DNA of 64,000 nucleotides, taken from NCBI RefSeq assembly GCF_000331735.1, contig NC_020126.1, positions 7,939,501 through 8,003,500 of the forward strand, written 5' to 3'. The stretch comes from Myxococcus stipitatus DSM 14675. Lineage in GTDB: Bacteria; Myxococcota; Myxococcia; Myxococcales; Myxococcaceae. Positions 8,503 to 17,578 of the stretch are shown in pieces (position 1 is the first letter of the stretch; every line of letters begins with the position of its first letter). The position numbers and the translations under genes are program-made. Under the pieces are notes generated by a model, which did not search any database, was not told the origin of the DNA, and saw nothing but the letters and a program-made list of their open reading frames with translations.

Positions 8503-9900
8503 CTACAGCTCGACGACCGGGAGGGCGTCTCCCATCTCCCCCGCCGAGCCCCCGCGGTGCTTCGTATCGCCGAGTCCGAGCTGGCCCCAGGAGTTGGTGC
8601 CCCAGCACTTGACCCAGCGATCATCGAGGAGCGCGCACATGGAATGCGAACCCGCGGCGAGCCCCTTCACGGTCCGTCCCGTGCCGAGGTTCACCCGAGG
8701 CAACGACTCGCCCATCTGCCCCCGGCGCTCTCCACGACTCTCCATGTCACCAAGCCCGAGGATGCCATCGTTGAACCCCCAGCACTTGAGGGTGTCGTCA
8801 TCGAGGAGCGCGCAGCTGTAGTAGTAGCCCAAGGAGATCGCCTTCGCGGTCCGCCCCGTGCCGAGGTCCACCGAAGGCAACGCATCGCCCATCTCGCCCG
8901 GAGCATCTCCGCGGCCCGACTTGTCGCCGAGCCCGAGGCGACCATACCCGTTGTCGCCCCAGCACTTGACGGCGCCATCATCGAGGATGGCGCACGTGTG
9001 GAGATTGCCGGCGGCGATGGCGGTCGCGGTCCGCCCCACGCCGAGCTTCACCTCGGGCAATGCATCACCCATCTCGTCCGGCTCCACTCCGCGGGACGCC
9101 TTGTCGCCGAGCCCGAGCTGGCCGTATTCGTTTCCGCCCCAGCACTTGACCGCGCCGTCGTCGAGGATGGCGCATGAATGCGCACGCCCCGCGGTGATTG
9201 CCTTCGCGGTCCGCTTCGTCCCGAGGTTCACCGTGGGCAACGCGTCGCCCATCGACCCCTGCGAATCCCCATGGTTGGAGCGGACGCCGAGCCCGAGTTG
9301 CCCATTCATGTTGTAGCCCCAGCACTTGACGGCCCCATCCTCGAGGATCGCACACGCGTGCTCGTACCCCGTGGCGAGCGCCTTCGCGACCCGCCCCACG
9401 CCGAGGTCCACGAAGGCCAGCGCGTCATCCATCTCTCTGGGACCCGCTCCGCGGTTCACCGTGTCGCCGAGTCCGAGCTGGCCCTCGGTGTTGCGCCCCC
9501 AGCACTTGACCACGCCGCTCTCGAGGAGCGCGCAGGTGAAGCTGCCTCCGATGGAGAGCGTCGTCACCTTCTGCTTCGTGCCGAGGCCCACGAAGGGGAG
9601 CGCGGCGCCCATCTCACCTGGCCTGCCCCCCTGGTCATCTTCCCGCCCGCTCCCGAGCGCACCACTCGAGCCATTGCCCCAGCACTTGACGCGCCCATCT
9701 GGAAAGAGCGCGCACGCATGCGAGCTTCCAGCGAAGACCGCCGCGACCGGGGCCTCATTCGTCCGCGGCGGCAGAGGCTGCTCTGGAGTTGGAGTTGGTG
9801 TTGGCGTGTTGTCCGCTCCACACGCGGCGAGGGCACAGGAGCCAAGGAGGACGGAGATTCGAACGAGGGAGAGGAGACCTGGAGTTGTTCTGAAATGCAT
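8503..9900 (-). CDS. RCC1-repeat beta-propeller lipoprotein
   Basis: 465 residues. The signal peptide ends in the lipobox LAAC (about residues 24-27), so it is a lipoprotein. A TPTPTP spacer follows. Then come seven RCC1-type repeats of roughly 54 residues, each with the core CA(L/I)xxDGxVKCWGxNxxGQLGLGD, which should form a seven-bladed propeller. Each repeat has two Cys, one before and one after the acidic turn, likely disulfides in the exported protein. RCC1 propellers are usually protein-binding surfaces, and the bacterial partners are unknown. The ATG at 9900 gives the signal peptide directly. The gene is monocistronic. Confidence 0.88.
   Translation of the reverse strand: MHFRTTPGLLSLVRISVLLGSCALAACGADNTPTPTPTPEQPLPPRTNEAPVAAVFAGSSHACALFPDGRVKCWGNGSSGALGSGREDDQGGRPGEMGAALPFVGLGTKQKVTTLSIGGSFTCALLESGVVKCWGRNTEGQLGLGDTVNRGAGPREMDDALAFVDLGVGRVAKALATGYEHACAILEDGAVKCWGYNMNGQLGLGVRSNHGDSQGSMGDALPTVNLGTKRTAKAITAGRAHSCAILDDGAVKCWGGNEYGQLGLGDKASRGVEPDEMGDALPEVKLGVGRTATAIAAGNLHTCAILDDGAVKCWGDNGYGRLGLGDKSGRGDAPGEMGDALPSVDLGTGRTAKAISLGYYYSCALLDDDTLKCWGFNDGILGLGDMESRGERRGQMGESLPRVNLGTGRTVKGLAAGSHSMCALLDDRWVKCWGTNSWGQLGLGDTKHRGGSAGEMGDALPVVEL
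8510..9745 (-). repeat. Seven tandem coding repeats of about 160 bp (RCC1 units)
   Basis: The DNA of the RCC1 gene repeats with a period of about 160 bases. Successive copies share long near-identical stretches, for example the block encoding CAILDDGAVKCWG near 8980, 9165 and 9345 and the block encoding EMGDALP. The central copies are more alike than the end copies, a pattern expected of unequal recombination. Confidence 0.75.
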
Positions 9901-10806
9901 TCAGCCACCGTGCAAAGAGAAGCTCCGGCGGAGACGAATGATTGGACACTTCACCAGTCCCCCCAGAGTAGACACATCCCCCATGTGGAGAAACCCCATG
10001 GGCGGTATCGGAATAACGGAGCCCTGCTTCCAAGGTCGCAACGCTCAATCATTTCTTTCGACGTGAGGCACCCACCGTGGGTGTGCTGGGCCAAATCCAG
10101 TCGAACCCCAGGCGGTGCCAAGGCCGCTCACGCGGTCCATGGCCGTTGGGTTCGAAGCGAGCGCTGGGAGGCCATTCGCGAGGAGCTTCGACTCGAGGCC
10201 GAGGAAGTCTGCTCACGGGCTGACGCATCGGTTGTCGGGGCACGCCGGGATGCGGCGGTGGGAGAACAGACTCCGAGGCTGCTTTCTGGGCCTCGAGCGC
10301 CTGGGCGCGCTCACCACCCGCCCCCTCTCCATTCCGCACGCCGCAGCCCTGTTTCTTTCGCCGCGCCAATCCAATCACAGACATCCCCGTGGCCCGCGTC
10401 GGCCATCGACACATCATTCGCCGCGGGTGGGGCATGGAGGGTCGGAGGAATGACCATCGAGCCGCTCCGCCACGCGAGGGAGGATTCCCGAGTCTTCCGC
10501 CCACTCGCTGGGCGAATCTGCGAAACCCCTCAAAGCGTCGGTGAGCTGTGCGTTTCAGGCGGTGAGTCGCCGGGAAGCGCGTCTCCCGGGTCGGGCAGAC
10601 ACAGGGAGGGGTGTCTCCTCCGCCCCAGGAGTCCATGAAACACCTCACGGGGGATGGCCCCTCGTGACGTGAGCACGCAGAGGCGGCAGGACTGACCTGG
10701 CGGGAGCTACATCTGGATTGCAACAGCACCGAACCACGGATAACGTCTGGAGGTACCTGCATCCTCGCAGTCGGTCTCGCCAGCCGGCCCCAACTCGGCG
10801 TCCATT
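9901..10806. other. 906-base region without a recognisable gene
   Basis: Several open frames cross this stretch on both strands, but their translations are Arg/Pro/Ser-rich with no recognisable domain and look like GC-driven noise. It contains a perfect 7-bp inverted repeat with one central base at 10069-10083 (CACCCAC-C-GTGGGTG), a possible operator. It also contains the strong hairpin listed at 10645-10667. The promoters of the divergent genes at 9900 (minus) and 10807 (plus) must lie here. Confidence 0.45.
10645..10667. terminator. Strong GC hairpin
   Basis: TCACGGGGG-type arm pairs with CCCC-T-CGTGA: 9 bp with a single bulged T and an ATGG loop. It sits upstream of the HEAT-repeat gene and has no T-tract on either strand. 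It may be an attenuator, a protein-binding site or a remnant. No function can be assigned. Confidence 0.3.
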
Positions 10807-12660
10807 GTGTCTCCGTTCCTGAAGCTGAAGTGGTCCTCGCGCGAGAGCCTCTGCGCGCAGTTGCTGTCGGTCCTCCAGTCGATTCCGCTCGATGGACCGC
10901 ATCCCCACGAGAGCACTTCCGCCAACGAGCACTCCCGGAAGGAAGCGCTCTACCGCCTCGAGCATCCCCAGCCGCCCTGGAGACACCAGACGCGGGAGCG
11001 TTGCATCGACCTCTTGGCGCGATTCGCGGGCCCGGCGCAGCGTGACGCCCTGCGCGACCTCTTCCTCGATGACCGCGAGACACCCGGCGCCCGGAGACTC
11101 GCCTTGGAGGGGGCTCACACCCTGGGGATTGAACTGTCTCCGCGCGAGCTCGCGGGGCTCCTCGACGAGGCCCTCTCGGCTCGCGATGGGGGAAGCAAGC
11201 TGGACCTGGCCGTGATCCTCTCCCTGGCTCGCACGGAGGAGGACTGCGCCATCGCCGAGCAGGCCCTCTCCCGCGCCACGGCGCGAGCGCGCTTCGAGGT
11301 GCTCGGCCGCTCGCGGAGCCGCCCCTTGCACGCGCGGCTCCGGCACCTGCTGCTCGCGCGCTGGTTCGCCGAGGACCGGGAGGTGATTCAACGCGACCTC
11401 CCGGACCCGCGCTTCGACATCGCGGCGGTCGTGGCCACCTGGGAGCACCCGAGCGCCTGGGACGCCCTCGCGCGTCTCGCCCACGAGGAGGTCTCCGAGG
11501 AGATGATGGACGACCTGCGCAGGGGACTTCCCACCGAAGCCTTCGTCCGATGGGCGCGACTGCGCCCCGAGCTGTACCAGCAAGCAGCCGAGGCCCTGCG
11601 CCTCCCGCTGCCCGAGCTGCGCGCCCACTTCGCCGTGGACGACCTGCGCGAGCGCCTGCGCCACGCGGCGACCCACCAGTACCTCTTCACCTTCCTGCAC
11701 GACAACCGCCCGGCGAAGCGCGGCAAGAACTTCCCGTTCGCCGCCAGACTCCTGGCCGAGTGGACCGAGGAGAGGCCCCTGCTCCTGAGCCTGCTCCGCC
11801 ATCCGGACATGGCCGAACATCCCCGCAGAGCCCTGCTCGCGGCGCTCCTCCTCGTGGACCGGCCGGCCGCCATTCAGTGGGCTTGGGAGTCACTCGGCGC
11901 GGCGGAGCTGCCAGCACTCGTGCTCCAACTGCTCCAGGAGGTGGCGATGGAGCCCCGGCCCGAGGAGCGCCCCTTCTTCCTCCATGTCTTGCAAGGCAGC
12001 GACGACGTCGCCGCGTGCTTCGCGCTCGAGGCGCTGTTCGAGCTGGGAGGTGTGGGCGACACGGCGCGGGAGCGAGTGGAGGCACTGACGCGGTCGACGC
12101 ATCCGGGTCTGCGTGTGCGCGCCGTGGCGGCCCAGGTCCGCGAAGGAAGACGCGAGGAGCTGCCCGAGCTCGTGCGGCTGGCCCGGGAGGCGCCCGAACC
12201 CTGGCTTCGAGCCGAGGCCCTGCGCTGGCTGTGCGAAGTGGACCCCGAGGCCGGTCAGCCGTGTGTGGAGCAAGCCCTGACGGACGATGCCGCCTGGGGC
12301 GATGCGCCTCTCGCGGCGGCAGAGGCCCTCCGCGCCCTCGCGAAGCGTGGCAGGCCCGATGACCTCTCCTTGTTGATGAATGCCTCCGCGGCCGTGATGG
12401 AGACGTTCTCCAGCGCGGTTCGATATTCGATCTACACCCCCTTCCAGATTCGCCACCTCGTGGATGAGAGCCTGGAGTTCCACCTCGCGCGCGACGAGGG
12501 GCGCGCGCAGGGCGAGCTCCCGATGCCCTCGGCGCGAAAGTTCGCCTTCGACATCCTCTCCCATGCCCGAACGCCGGAGGTGAAGCCTCCCAAGCCCCTC
12601 TTCCCGCGCGCCCTGTTCGTGCCCTGGAGCCGACGCGAATGGGGGCTCACGGACACCTGA
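10807..12660 (+). CDS. HEAT-repeat protein
   Basis: 617 residues, no signal peptide, no membrane segment. The protein is nearly all alpha-helical and Leu/Ala/Glu/Arg-rich, with recurring HEAT-like helical pairs such as RRLALEGAHTLG, HPGLRVRAVAAQVREG, EPWLRAEALRWLCEVDP and APLAAAEALRALAKRG. HEAT arrays form solenoid scaffolds for protein binding, and cytoplasmic members in myxobacteria are numerous and mostly unstudied. The start is GTG at 10807 without a strong Shine-Dalgarno, so the N-terminus is uncertain. The last about 60 residues are not repeat-like. It stands alone between non-coding stretches. Confidence 0.75.
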   Translation: MSPFLKLKWSSRESLCAQLLSVLQSIPLDGPHPHESTSANEHSRKEALYRLEHPQPPWRHQTRERCIDLLARFAGPAQRDALRDLFLDDRETPGARRLALEGAHTLGIELSPRELAGLLDEALSARDGGSKLDLAVILSLARTEEDCAIAEQALSRATARARFEVLGRSRSRPLHARLRHLLLARWFAEDREVIQRDLPDPRFDIAAVVATWEHPSAWDALARLAHEEVSEEMMDDLRRGLPTEAFVRWARLRPELYQQAAEALRLPLPELRAHFAVDDLRERLRHAATHQYLFTFLHDNRPAKRGKNFPFAARLLAEWTEERPLLLSLLRHPDMAEHPRRALLAALLLVDRPAAIQWAWESLGAAELPALVLQLLQEVAMEPRPEERPFFLHVLQGSDDVAACFALEALFELGGVGDTARERVEALTRSTHPGLRVRAVAAQVREGRREELPELVRLAREAPEPWLRAEALRWLCEVDPEAGQPCVEQALTDDAAWGDAPLAAAEALRALAKRGRPDDLSLLMNASAAVMETFSSAVRYSIYTPFQIRHLVDESLEFHLARDEGRAQGELPMPSARKFAFDILSHARTPEVKPPKPLFPRALFVPWSRREWGLTDT

Positions 12661-12945
12661 AACCCACGCTTCGGGTTTCACCGCCCGAGCCTCCACGAGC
12701 GCGCCGACTCGGACCCTCAGCCGTTCGCACGCCATCGACGAGCCCCTCATGACTGTCCTCCCTCGTCAATGAATGGCTCGCGGCCTCGAGCTCGTCGAGG
12801 TTCGATTTGACATGCGCATGAAACGCTTCGGACGTCTTCGCGGCGCCCATGTCACGAAGCGCCAGGTCGCGCGCGAACGGACGGCTTGTGCCCGGGCGGC
12901 CGTCCAAGATGGCGACCCGCTCTTCTTGATTCCATGAACGGACGA
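12661..12945. other. Intergenic region, possible gene remnant
   Basis: 285 bases between convergent genes. A minus-strand frame ending near 12650 reads AAKTSEAFHAHVKSNLDELE at about 12785-12855, which has more protein-like composition than surrounding noise and could be a fragment of a lost gene. I recognise no family and see no start signal. Confidence 0.3.
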
Positions 12946-12987
12946 AGCCCCTCCCGTGAGCACAAGGTGCTCATCCGGAGAGGGGCT
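12946..12987 (-). terminator. Nested hairpin after the spermidine-synthase-like gene
   Basis: Outer arms AGCCCCTC/GAGGGGCT (12946-12953 and 12980-12987) enclose an inner perfect stem GAGCAC-AAG-GTGCTC (12958-12972). It begins 24 nt past the stop at 13012 on the minus strand, where a terminator is expected. The T-tract is weak, as usual in GC-rich genomes. Confidence 0.6.
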
Positions 12988-13011
12988 CGCCTCGAGCGGA
13001 GACCCGATGGC

Positions 13012-15057
13012 TCAGAGCGCCACTTGGGCCTGGAGCAGCTCCGACAACGCCGGCACCGCCTTCGCTCCCTGGTTGTCGTCCACCAGGAGCGCGCCCGTGA
13101 CGTAGAGGCGGAAGGCCCCCTCGGCCGTCTTCGCGTCCGGCGCGTCCTTCGCCTCCGAGCCGAAGACTCGGTCGCAGTCGCGGATGACGCGCGTGTGGAG
13201 GTAGCGCGCCAGCTCCACGAACATCGTGTCGGCGGGCGCCTTCCTCACCCACTCCAGCACTTCCTTGCAGTAGGCCTCCCCACCCGCGCCCTTCATGTAC
13301 GCGCGGTACCCGCCGTACGACGGCGAGCCGGACGCCCCCACCTCCGCGTAGTGCCGCGCGCTGATGAGGCGCAGCTGCGTCCCTCCCGCGGCCTCCACCT
13401 CCGTCTTCCAGGCGGGCAGCTCCCGCGCCCGGGCCAGCGCCCGCAGGTACAGCTCGAAGTTGTCCTTGAGGTGCAACAGGTGCTCCGGCAGCCACTGGTC
13501 CGTGAAGGGCCGCAGCGCCCGCACCTCGTCCGGGATGGGCACCAGCGCGAGCGCCGTCATCCCATACGAGCCCCGCAGGTGCGGCTCCACCGCCGGGTCC
13601 AGCGCCGCCCGGGCCAACGTCCGCCGCACCTCCGCGTGCGGGGTCGACTGACGGAACGCATAGAGATGGCCGTGCTCGAAGAAGTCACTCTGGAACAGCG
13701 ACGCGAAGCCCGCGCGCAGCAGCGCCGAGTGGATGTGCCGCACCGGCACGAACGGCTCCGGCTGCTCCAGCCCCGTGGTGATGTGGAAGTCCCACAGGTT
13801 GGTGTTCATCTGGAGCACGCCGTCCGGCGCCAGCCGCGCCATCGCCAGTGAGAAGAACTCCTGGCTCACGCAGTGCGCGGGAATCTGCTCGCCGGAGAAG
13901 ATGTCCACGACGATGTAGTCGTACTCCTGCGTGTCCTCGCGCAGGAACAGCCGCGCGTCCTCCACCACCCGCCGCACCTGGGGACTGCGCATCGCCGGCA
14001 GGTAGCGCTGCGCCAGGTCCATCACCAGCGGGTCGATCTCCACCGCCGTGATGCGCGCCTCGGGGTTCGCCTCCAGGATGGCGGACACCACGCCGCCCAG
14101 CGCCGTGCCCAGGATGAGGTAGCGCTTCGCTCCGCGCGCGAGCCCCACGTTCGCGTAGGCCGTCGTGAACTGGTCCTTCAACGGCCGGCCCGGGTAGACG
14201 GTGGAGTGCACGTAGTCCCGCGACGGCATGAACTCCAGCTTCTCGTCGCCGTCGTCGTCCTGCGAGCGGAAGATCCTCACATTCCCGTAGAGGGACTCCG
14301 ACTCGAAGATGGGGCGCGGCTCGGGCGCGCGCGCCGCCCAGGCGTCCCTCGCCAGGGGCGTGGCCACCGCCACCGCCAGGAGCACGCCCGCGAGCGCCGT
14401 CGCCGGCACCTTCCGGCGGACGAGGAGGAAACCCGCGGCCACGATGACGAGCAACGTCCCGATGAAGATGCCCAGCGTCGTGGACACCCCCAACAGCGGG
14501 ATGAGCAAGAAGGACGGCAAGAGCGTGCCCGCGATGCTCCCCACGTTGGACACCGCCATCAGGTTGCCCGCCGTCGCGCCGACGCCTCGCGATTGCGTGG
14601 CCAACACCCGGATGAGGAACGGCGACACGTGGCTCAGCGCCAGCATGGGGGGCATGTAGAGGAGCAGCGTGGCCACGGCCGGCGGCAGCACGTGCCCCAT
14701 GAGGCCGCTGGTGAACACCTTGCGCAGGCCGAAGCTGAAGTCGAGCAGCGGCTCGGAGAGCAGCCCCCCCGTCACCCAGACATACGCCGCCGCCACGGCG
14801 ACGATTCCCAACAGGAACTCCAGCGACGCGTTCCGCTGCGAGAGCCGCCCGCCCAGGAAATAGCCCAGCGACAGGGCAATCATCACCAGCGCGAGCAGGA
14901 CCCCTGTCACATAGATGGATGAGCCAAACGTGGTCTGGAGCACCCGAAAGGCACACATCTCCAGCAACATCACATTGAAGCCACCCAGGAACGCAAGTCC
15001 GTGGAGGTAGAAGGAGAACAGACGTGAGACCGGCGGTGATTCAGCGGGAATAGACAT
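13012..15057 (-). CDS. Membrane protein with a spermidine-synthase-like domain
   Basis: 681 residues. The N-terminal about 220 residues hold six or seven hydrophobic helices. They resemble the transporter-like half of fused MFS/spermidine synthase proteins (LLEMCAFRVLQTTFGSSIYVTG is the typical first-helix region). The second part (about residues 260-450) is a SpeE-type Rossmann fold: LILGTALGGVVSAIL is the cofactor glycine loop, AVEIDPLVMDLAQRYLP the acidic end of strand 2, and DARLFLRE and YDYIVVDIFSG the following motifs. The C-terminal 200 residues are soluble. Aminopropyl transfer is the reaction of true family members, but many fused forms are uncharacterised. The ATG at 15057 is preferred (AGG about 8 nt upstream), with a GTG at 15066 possible. 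Confidence 0.8.
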   Translation of the reverse strand: MSIPAESPPVSRLFSFYLHGLAFLGGFNVMLLEMCAFRVLQTTFGSSIYVTGVLLALVMIALSLGYFLGGRLSQRNASLEFLLGIVAVAAAYVWVTGGLLSEPLLDFSFGLRKVFTSGLMGHVLPPAVATLLLYMPPMLALSHVSPFLIRVLATQSRGVGATAGNLMAVSNVGSIAGTLLPSFLLIPLLGVSTTLGIFIGTLLVIVAAGFLLVRRKVPATALAGVLLAVAVATPLARDAWAARAPEPRPIFESESLYGNVRIFRSQDDDGDEKLEFMPSRDYVHSTVYPGRPLKDQFTTAYANVGLARGAKRYLILGTALGGVVSAILEANPEARITAVEIDPLVMDLAQRYLPAMRSPQVRRVVEDARLFLREDTQEYDYIVVDIFSGEQIPAHCVSQEFFSLAMARLAPDGVLQMNTNLWDFHITTGLEQPEPFVPVRHIHSALLRAGFASLFQSDFFEHGHLYAFRQSTPHAEVRRTLARAALDPAVEPHLRGSYGMTALALVPIPDEVRALRPFTDQWLPEHLLHLKDNFELYLRALARARELPAWKTEVEAAGGTQLRLISARHYAEVGASGSPSYGGYRAYMKGAGGEAYCKEVLEWVRKAPADTMFVELARYLHTRVIRDCDRVFGSEAKDAPDAKTAEGAFRLYVTGALLVDDNQGAKAVPALSELLQAQVAL

Positions 15058-15240
15058 ATCCAGCACCTGGTAGCGCGAGGGGGCGCGGGGGAGGGACGCA
15101 GCCCTCGCTGGCGGCGGGGCGAAGTCCTGCGTTGAGTACCACAGACGTGTCAGACATTCAGTTCAACATGGGCAAACAAAACAAGTGTGGCATAGTCGAG
15201 GTCCATCGAATTCGCGAGCCAACATGAGCGGCCTTCCTTC

Positions 15241-16575
15241 ATGACGAGTCCTGAGACATCGCGCCGCGGTCTGGCGACGTTCGCGGTGCTGTGGTTCGGC
15301 CAGCTCGTGTCCATTCTGGGCTCGGGACTGACGTCCTTCGCGCTGGGCATCTGGGTGTATGAGCAGACGGGCTCGGTCACCCGCTTCGCGACGATGACCC
15401 TGTGCGCGGTGGCCCCCATGGTGCTGCTGGCCCCCGTGGCGGGAGTCGTGGTGGACCGCTGGGACCGCAAGCGCGTGATGCTGGTGAGCGACACGGTGGC
15501 CGCGCTGAGCACCCTGTGCATGCTGCTCCTGTATTCCAGCGGCAACCTGCAGCTGTGGCACGTGTACCTGGGCGTGTGCCTGACGGCGGTGGCGGACGCC
15601 TTCCAGGAGCCGGCGTTCGTCGCGGCCTCCACGGTGCTCATCCCCGAGCGCCACCTGGGCCGGGCCAGCGGGCTCTTGCAGTTGGCGCAGGCCGCGGGCC
15701 GCACGCTCGCGCCGCCCCTGGCCGGGCTCCTGATGATGAAGCTGGGGCTGTCCACGGTGATGATGCTGGACCTGGCGGCGTTCGGGCTGGCCGTGGTGGC
15801 GAACCTGTTGGTGCGGGTGCCCCCGCCGCCTCCCAGCGCGCAGGGAGCGGCGCAGGCGCAGGAGGGGTGGGTGTCCAACCTCACGTTCGGGGTGCGCTTC
15901 ATCTTCCGGCGCCCCGGGCTGGTGGGGCTCATCGCCTTCTTCTCCGTCGTCAACCTGACGCTGGGGATGGCGGAGATCCTCGTGACGCCGCTGGTGCTCC
16001 AGTCGTTCACGATGGTCGAGCTGGGGCAGGTGCTCGCGTGCAGCGGGGTGGGGATGGTGGCGGGGAGCGCGCTGATGACCGTGTGGGGCGGGCCGAGGCG
16101 CCGGCTCACGGGCATCGTCGGCTCGGGCATCCTGTACGGGGCGAGCTTGATGCTCGCGGGGCTCCAGCCCTCGCTCCTGCTCATCGCGACGGGGGCGTTC
16201 CTCCTGACGTTCTTCAACCCGCCCATCGCGAGCTGCAGCCAGGCGCTGTGGCAGACGCTGGTGCCCGCGGACCTCCAGGGCCGCGTGTTCGCCGCGCGGA
16301 TGGCGCTGGCGTGGATGTCCACCCCGGTCGCGTACGTCATCAGCGGGCTGCTCGCGGACCACGTCTTCGAGCCGGGGATGCGCCCGGGCGGCACCTTCGC
16401 CCCCGTGTTCGGCGGACTGCTGGGGATGGGCCCGGGTCGGGGCATCGCCTTGATGATGGTGCTGATGGGGCTCCTGGCGATGGTCGCCGGCGTCGCGCTG
16501 GCGTTGTTCCGCCCCGCGAGGGAGCTGGAGACCATCGCCCCCGAGACTCCTCCGCGCGCGGTCGGCGCGGGCTGA
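15241..16575 (+). CDS. MFS exporter, EntS/MFS_3-like
   Basis: 444 residues with 12 predicted helices. It resembles the MFS_3 group, which includes the enterobactin exporter EntS and macrolide exporters. The RDxxxR-like loop between helices 2 and 3 reads DRWDRKR at about residues 74-80, and LWFGQLVSILGSGLTSFAL at the N-terminus is typical. Such exporters are frequent near NRPS loci and move siderophores or antibiotics out with proton antiport. It is transcribed away from the membrane spermidine-synthase-like gene and about 100 nt before an arginase-family gene on the same strand. A link to the lipopeptide locus 6 kb away is possible but inferred. Confidence 0.82.
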   Translation: MTSPETSRRGLATFAVLWFGQLVSILGSGLTSFALGIWVYEQTGSVTRFATMTLCAVAPMVLLAPVAGVVVDRWDRKRVMLVSDTVAALSTLCMLLLYSSGNLQLWHVYLGVCLTAVADAFQEPAFVAASTVLIPERHLGRASGLLQLAQAAGRTLAPPLAGLLMMKLGLSTVMMLDLAAFGLAVVANLLVRVPPPPPSAQGAAQAQEGWVSNLTFGVRFIFRRPGLVGLIAFFSVVNLTLGMAEILVTPLVLQSFTMVELGQVLACSGVGMVAGSALMTVWGGPRRRLTGIVGSGILYGASLMLAGLQPSLLLIATGAFLLTFFNPPIASCSQALWQTLVPADLQGRVFAARMALAWMSTPVAYVISGLLADHVFEPGMRPGGTFAPVFGGLLGMGPGRGIALMMVLMGLLAMVAGVALALFRPARELETIAPETPPRAVGAG

Positions 16576-16679
16576 GCCGTTCGTGTTCCCCGGGCCCCTG
16601 ACACGGGCCCGGCGTCCCTCGAGTCTGGAGCCGTGATGTCCCCTGCCCTGTTCCCGTCGTGCTTCGCGAAGGTGCGCCC

Positions 16680-17567
16680 ATGAGCTCCCGGATGCGCCAT
16701 GCCTCGTGTCCCGAGGAGTCCCAGGCCCGTGCCGTGCTGTTCGGCGCCAACACCCAGGGGGCCGGCTTCTCCGAGAGCGCGCGGGGGAAGTCGGATGCGC
16801 CCCGGAAGCTGTTCACCGCCGATGTGGTGCGAGACGCGGACAACGAATCGCCGTCGCTCACGGAGCTGCTGGAGGACGGGGCCTCGCTGTTCGATGCGGG
16901 GAACCTGCCGGTGGAGGGGCTCGCGGCGAACGAGCAGCTCGCGGTCGTGCATGCCCGCTTCGTGGAGCTCTTCCGAGCGGGGCAGCGCGCCATCGGCGTG
17001 GGCGGGGACCACTTCATCAAGTACGCGGCCCTGTCGGCCGTGAGCGAGGTGTTCGAGGACTGTGCCGTCCTCTACGTGGATGCGCACCCGGACTGCGCAC
17101 AGAACGAGGCGCTCGGCTTCGACTCCATCCTCCACCACGCGTGGAAGTTGCCCCACATCCGGCCGGAGCGGACGTGCATCTTCGGCGTCCGGCAGGTGAA
17201 TGCTCGGGAGCGGGATGGACTGCGCGCGTGGAGGCCGGGCGTCGTCGCCGCGACGGAGCTGGTCGAGCGAGGACTGCCCGCGGTGCTCGAGATGATGGCC
17301 GCGCAGCTCGGCGACGTGCGGCGGGTGTTCGTGTCGGTGGACCTGGATGGGCTCGCGCCGCACGAGGTCCCCGCCGTCGAGGCGCCCTACCCTGGTGGCC
17401 CCACCTTCCGGGAGCTGCTCGTGCTCCTGCGGGGGCTGGCTCGGCGCTACGAGCTGGTCGGCATGGACGTGAGTGAGTTCATCCCGGAGCTGGATACGGC
17501 TCGGCTCACCGCGCTCGTCACCGCGCGGCTGGTGAAGGAGTTCGCGGCGCTGCCCGCGCCGAGGTGA
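16680..17567 (+). CDS. Arginase/agmatinase-family ureohydrolase
   Basis: 295 residues. The six Mn-ligand positions of the ureohydrolase fold are present: GGDH (H111), DAHPD (D134, H136, D138) and SVDLDG (D221, D223). A late VSEFIPELD block supplies the family's conserved acidic residue. The usual DP after the last motif is AP here (LAPHEVPAVEAP), so substrate preference may differ. Family members hydrolyse guanidino compounds (arginine, agmatine, formiminoglutamate, N-hydroxyarginine). The ATG at 16680 is chosen for GAAGG 7 nt upstream. The gene ends 11 nt from the converging M28 peptidase at the end of the NRPS locus. A role in making ornithine or processing an N-oxygenated arginine is attractive but only inference. 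Confidence 0.8.
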   Translation: MSSRMRHASCPEESQARAVLFGANTQGAGFSESARGKSDAPRKLFTADVVRDADNESPSLTELLEDGASLFDAGNLPVEGLAANEQLAVVHARFVELFRAGQRAIGVGGDHFIKYAALSAVSEVFEDCAVLYVDAHPDCAQNEALGFDSILHHAWKLPHIRPERTCIFGVRQVNARERDGLRAWRPGVVAATELVERGLPAVLEMMAAQLGDVRRVFVSVDLDGLAPHEVPAVEAPYPGGPTFRELLVLLRGLARRYELVGMDVSEFIPELDTARLTALVTARLVKEFAALPAPR

Positions 17568-17578
17568 GGCCGTGGGCT

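Noticed and set aside
10049-11083. 344-codon minus-strand frame before the HEAT-repeat gene
   Set aside because: The composition is Arg/Pro/Ser noise and it overlaps the HEAT gene start; no family is recognisable.
13012-15057. Transporter function for the spermidine-synthase-like protein
   Set aside because: The membrane half is typical of these fusions, but motif evidence for transport is absent; only the Rossmann domain is clear.
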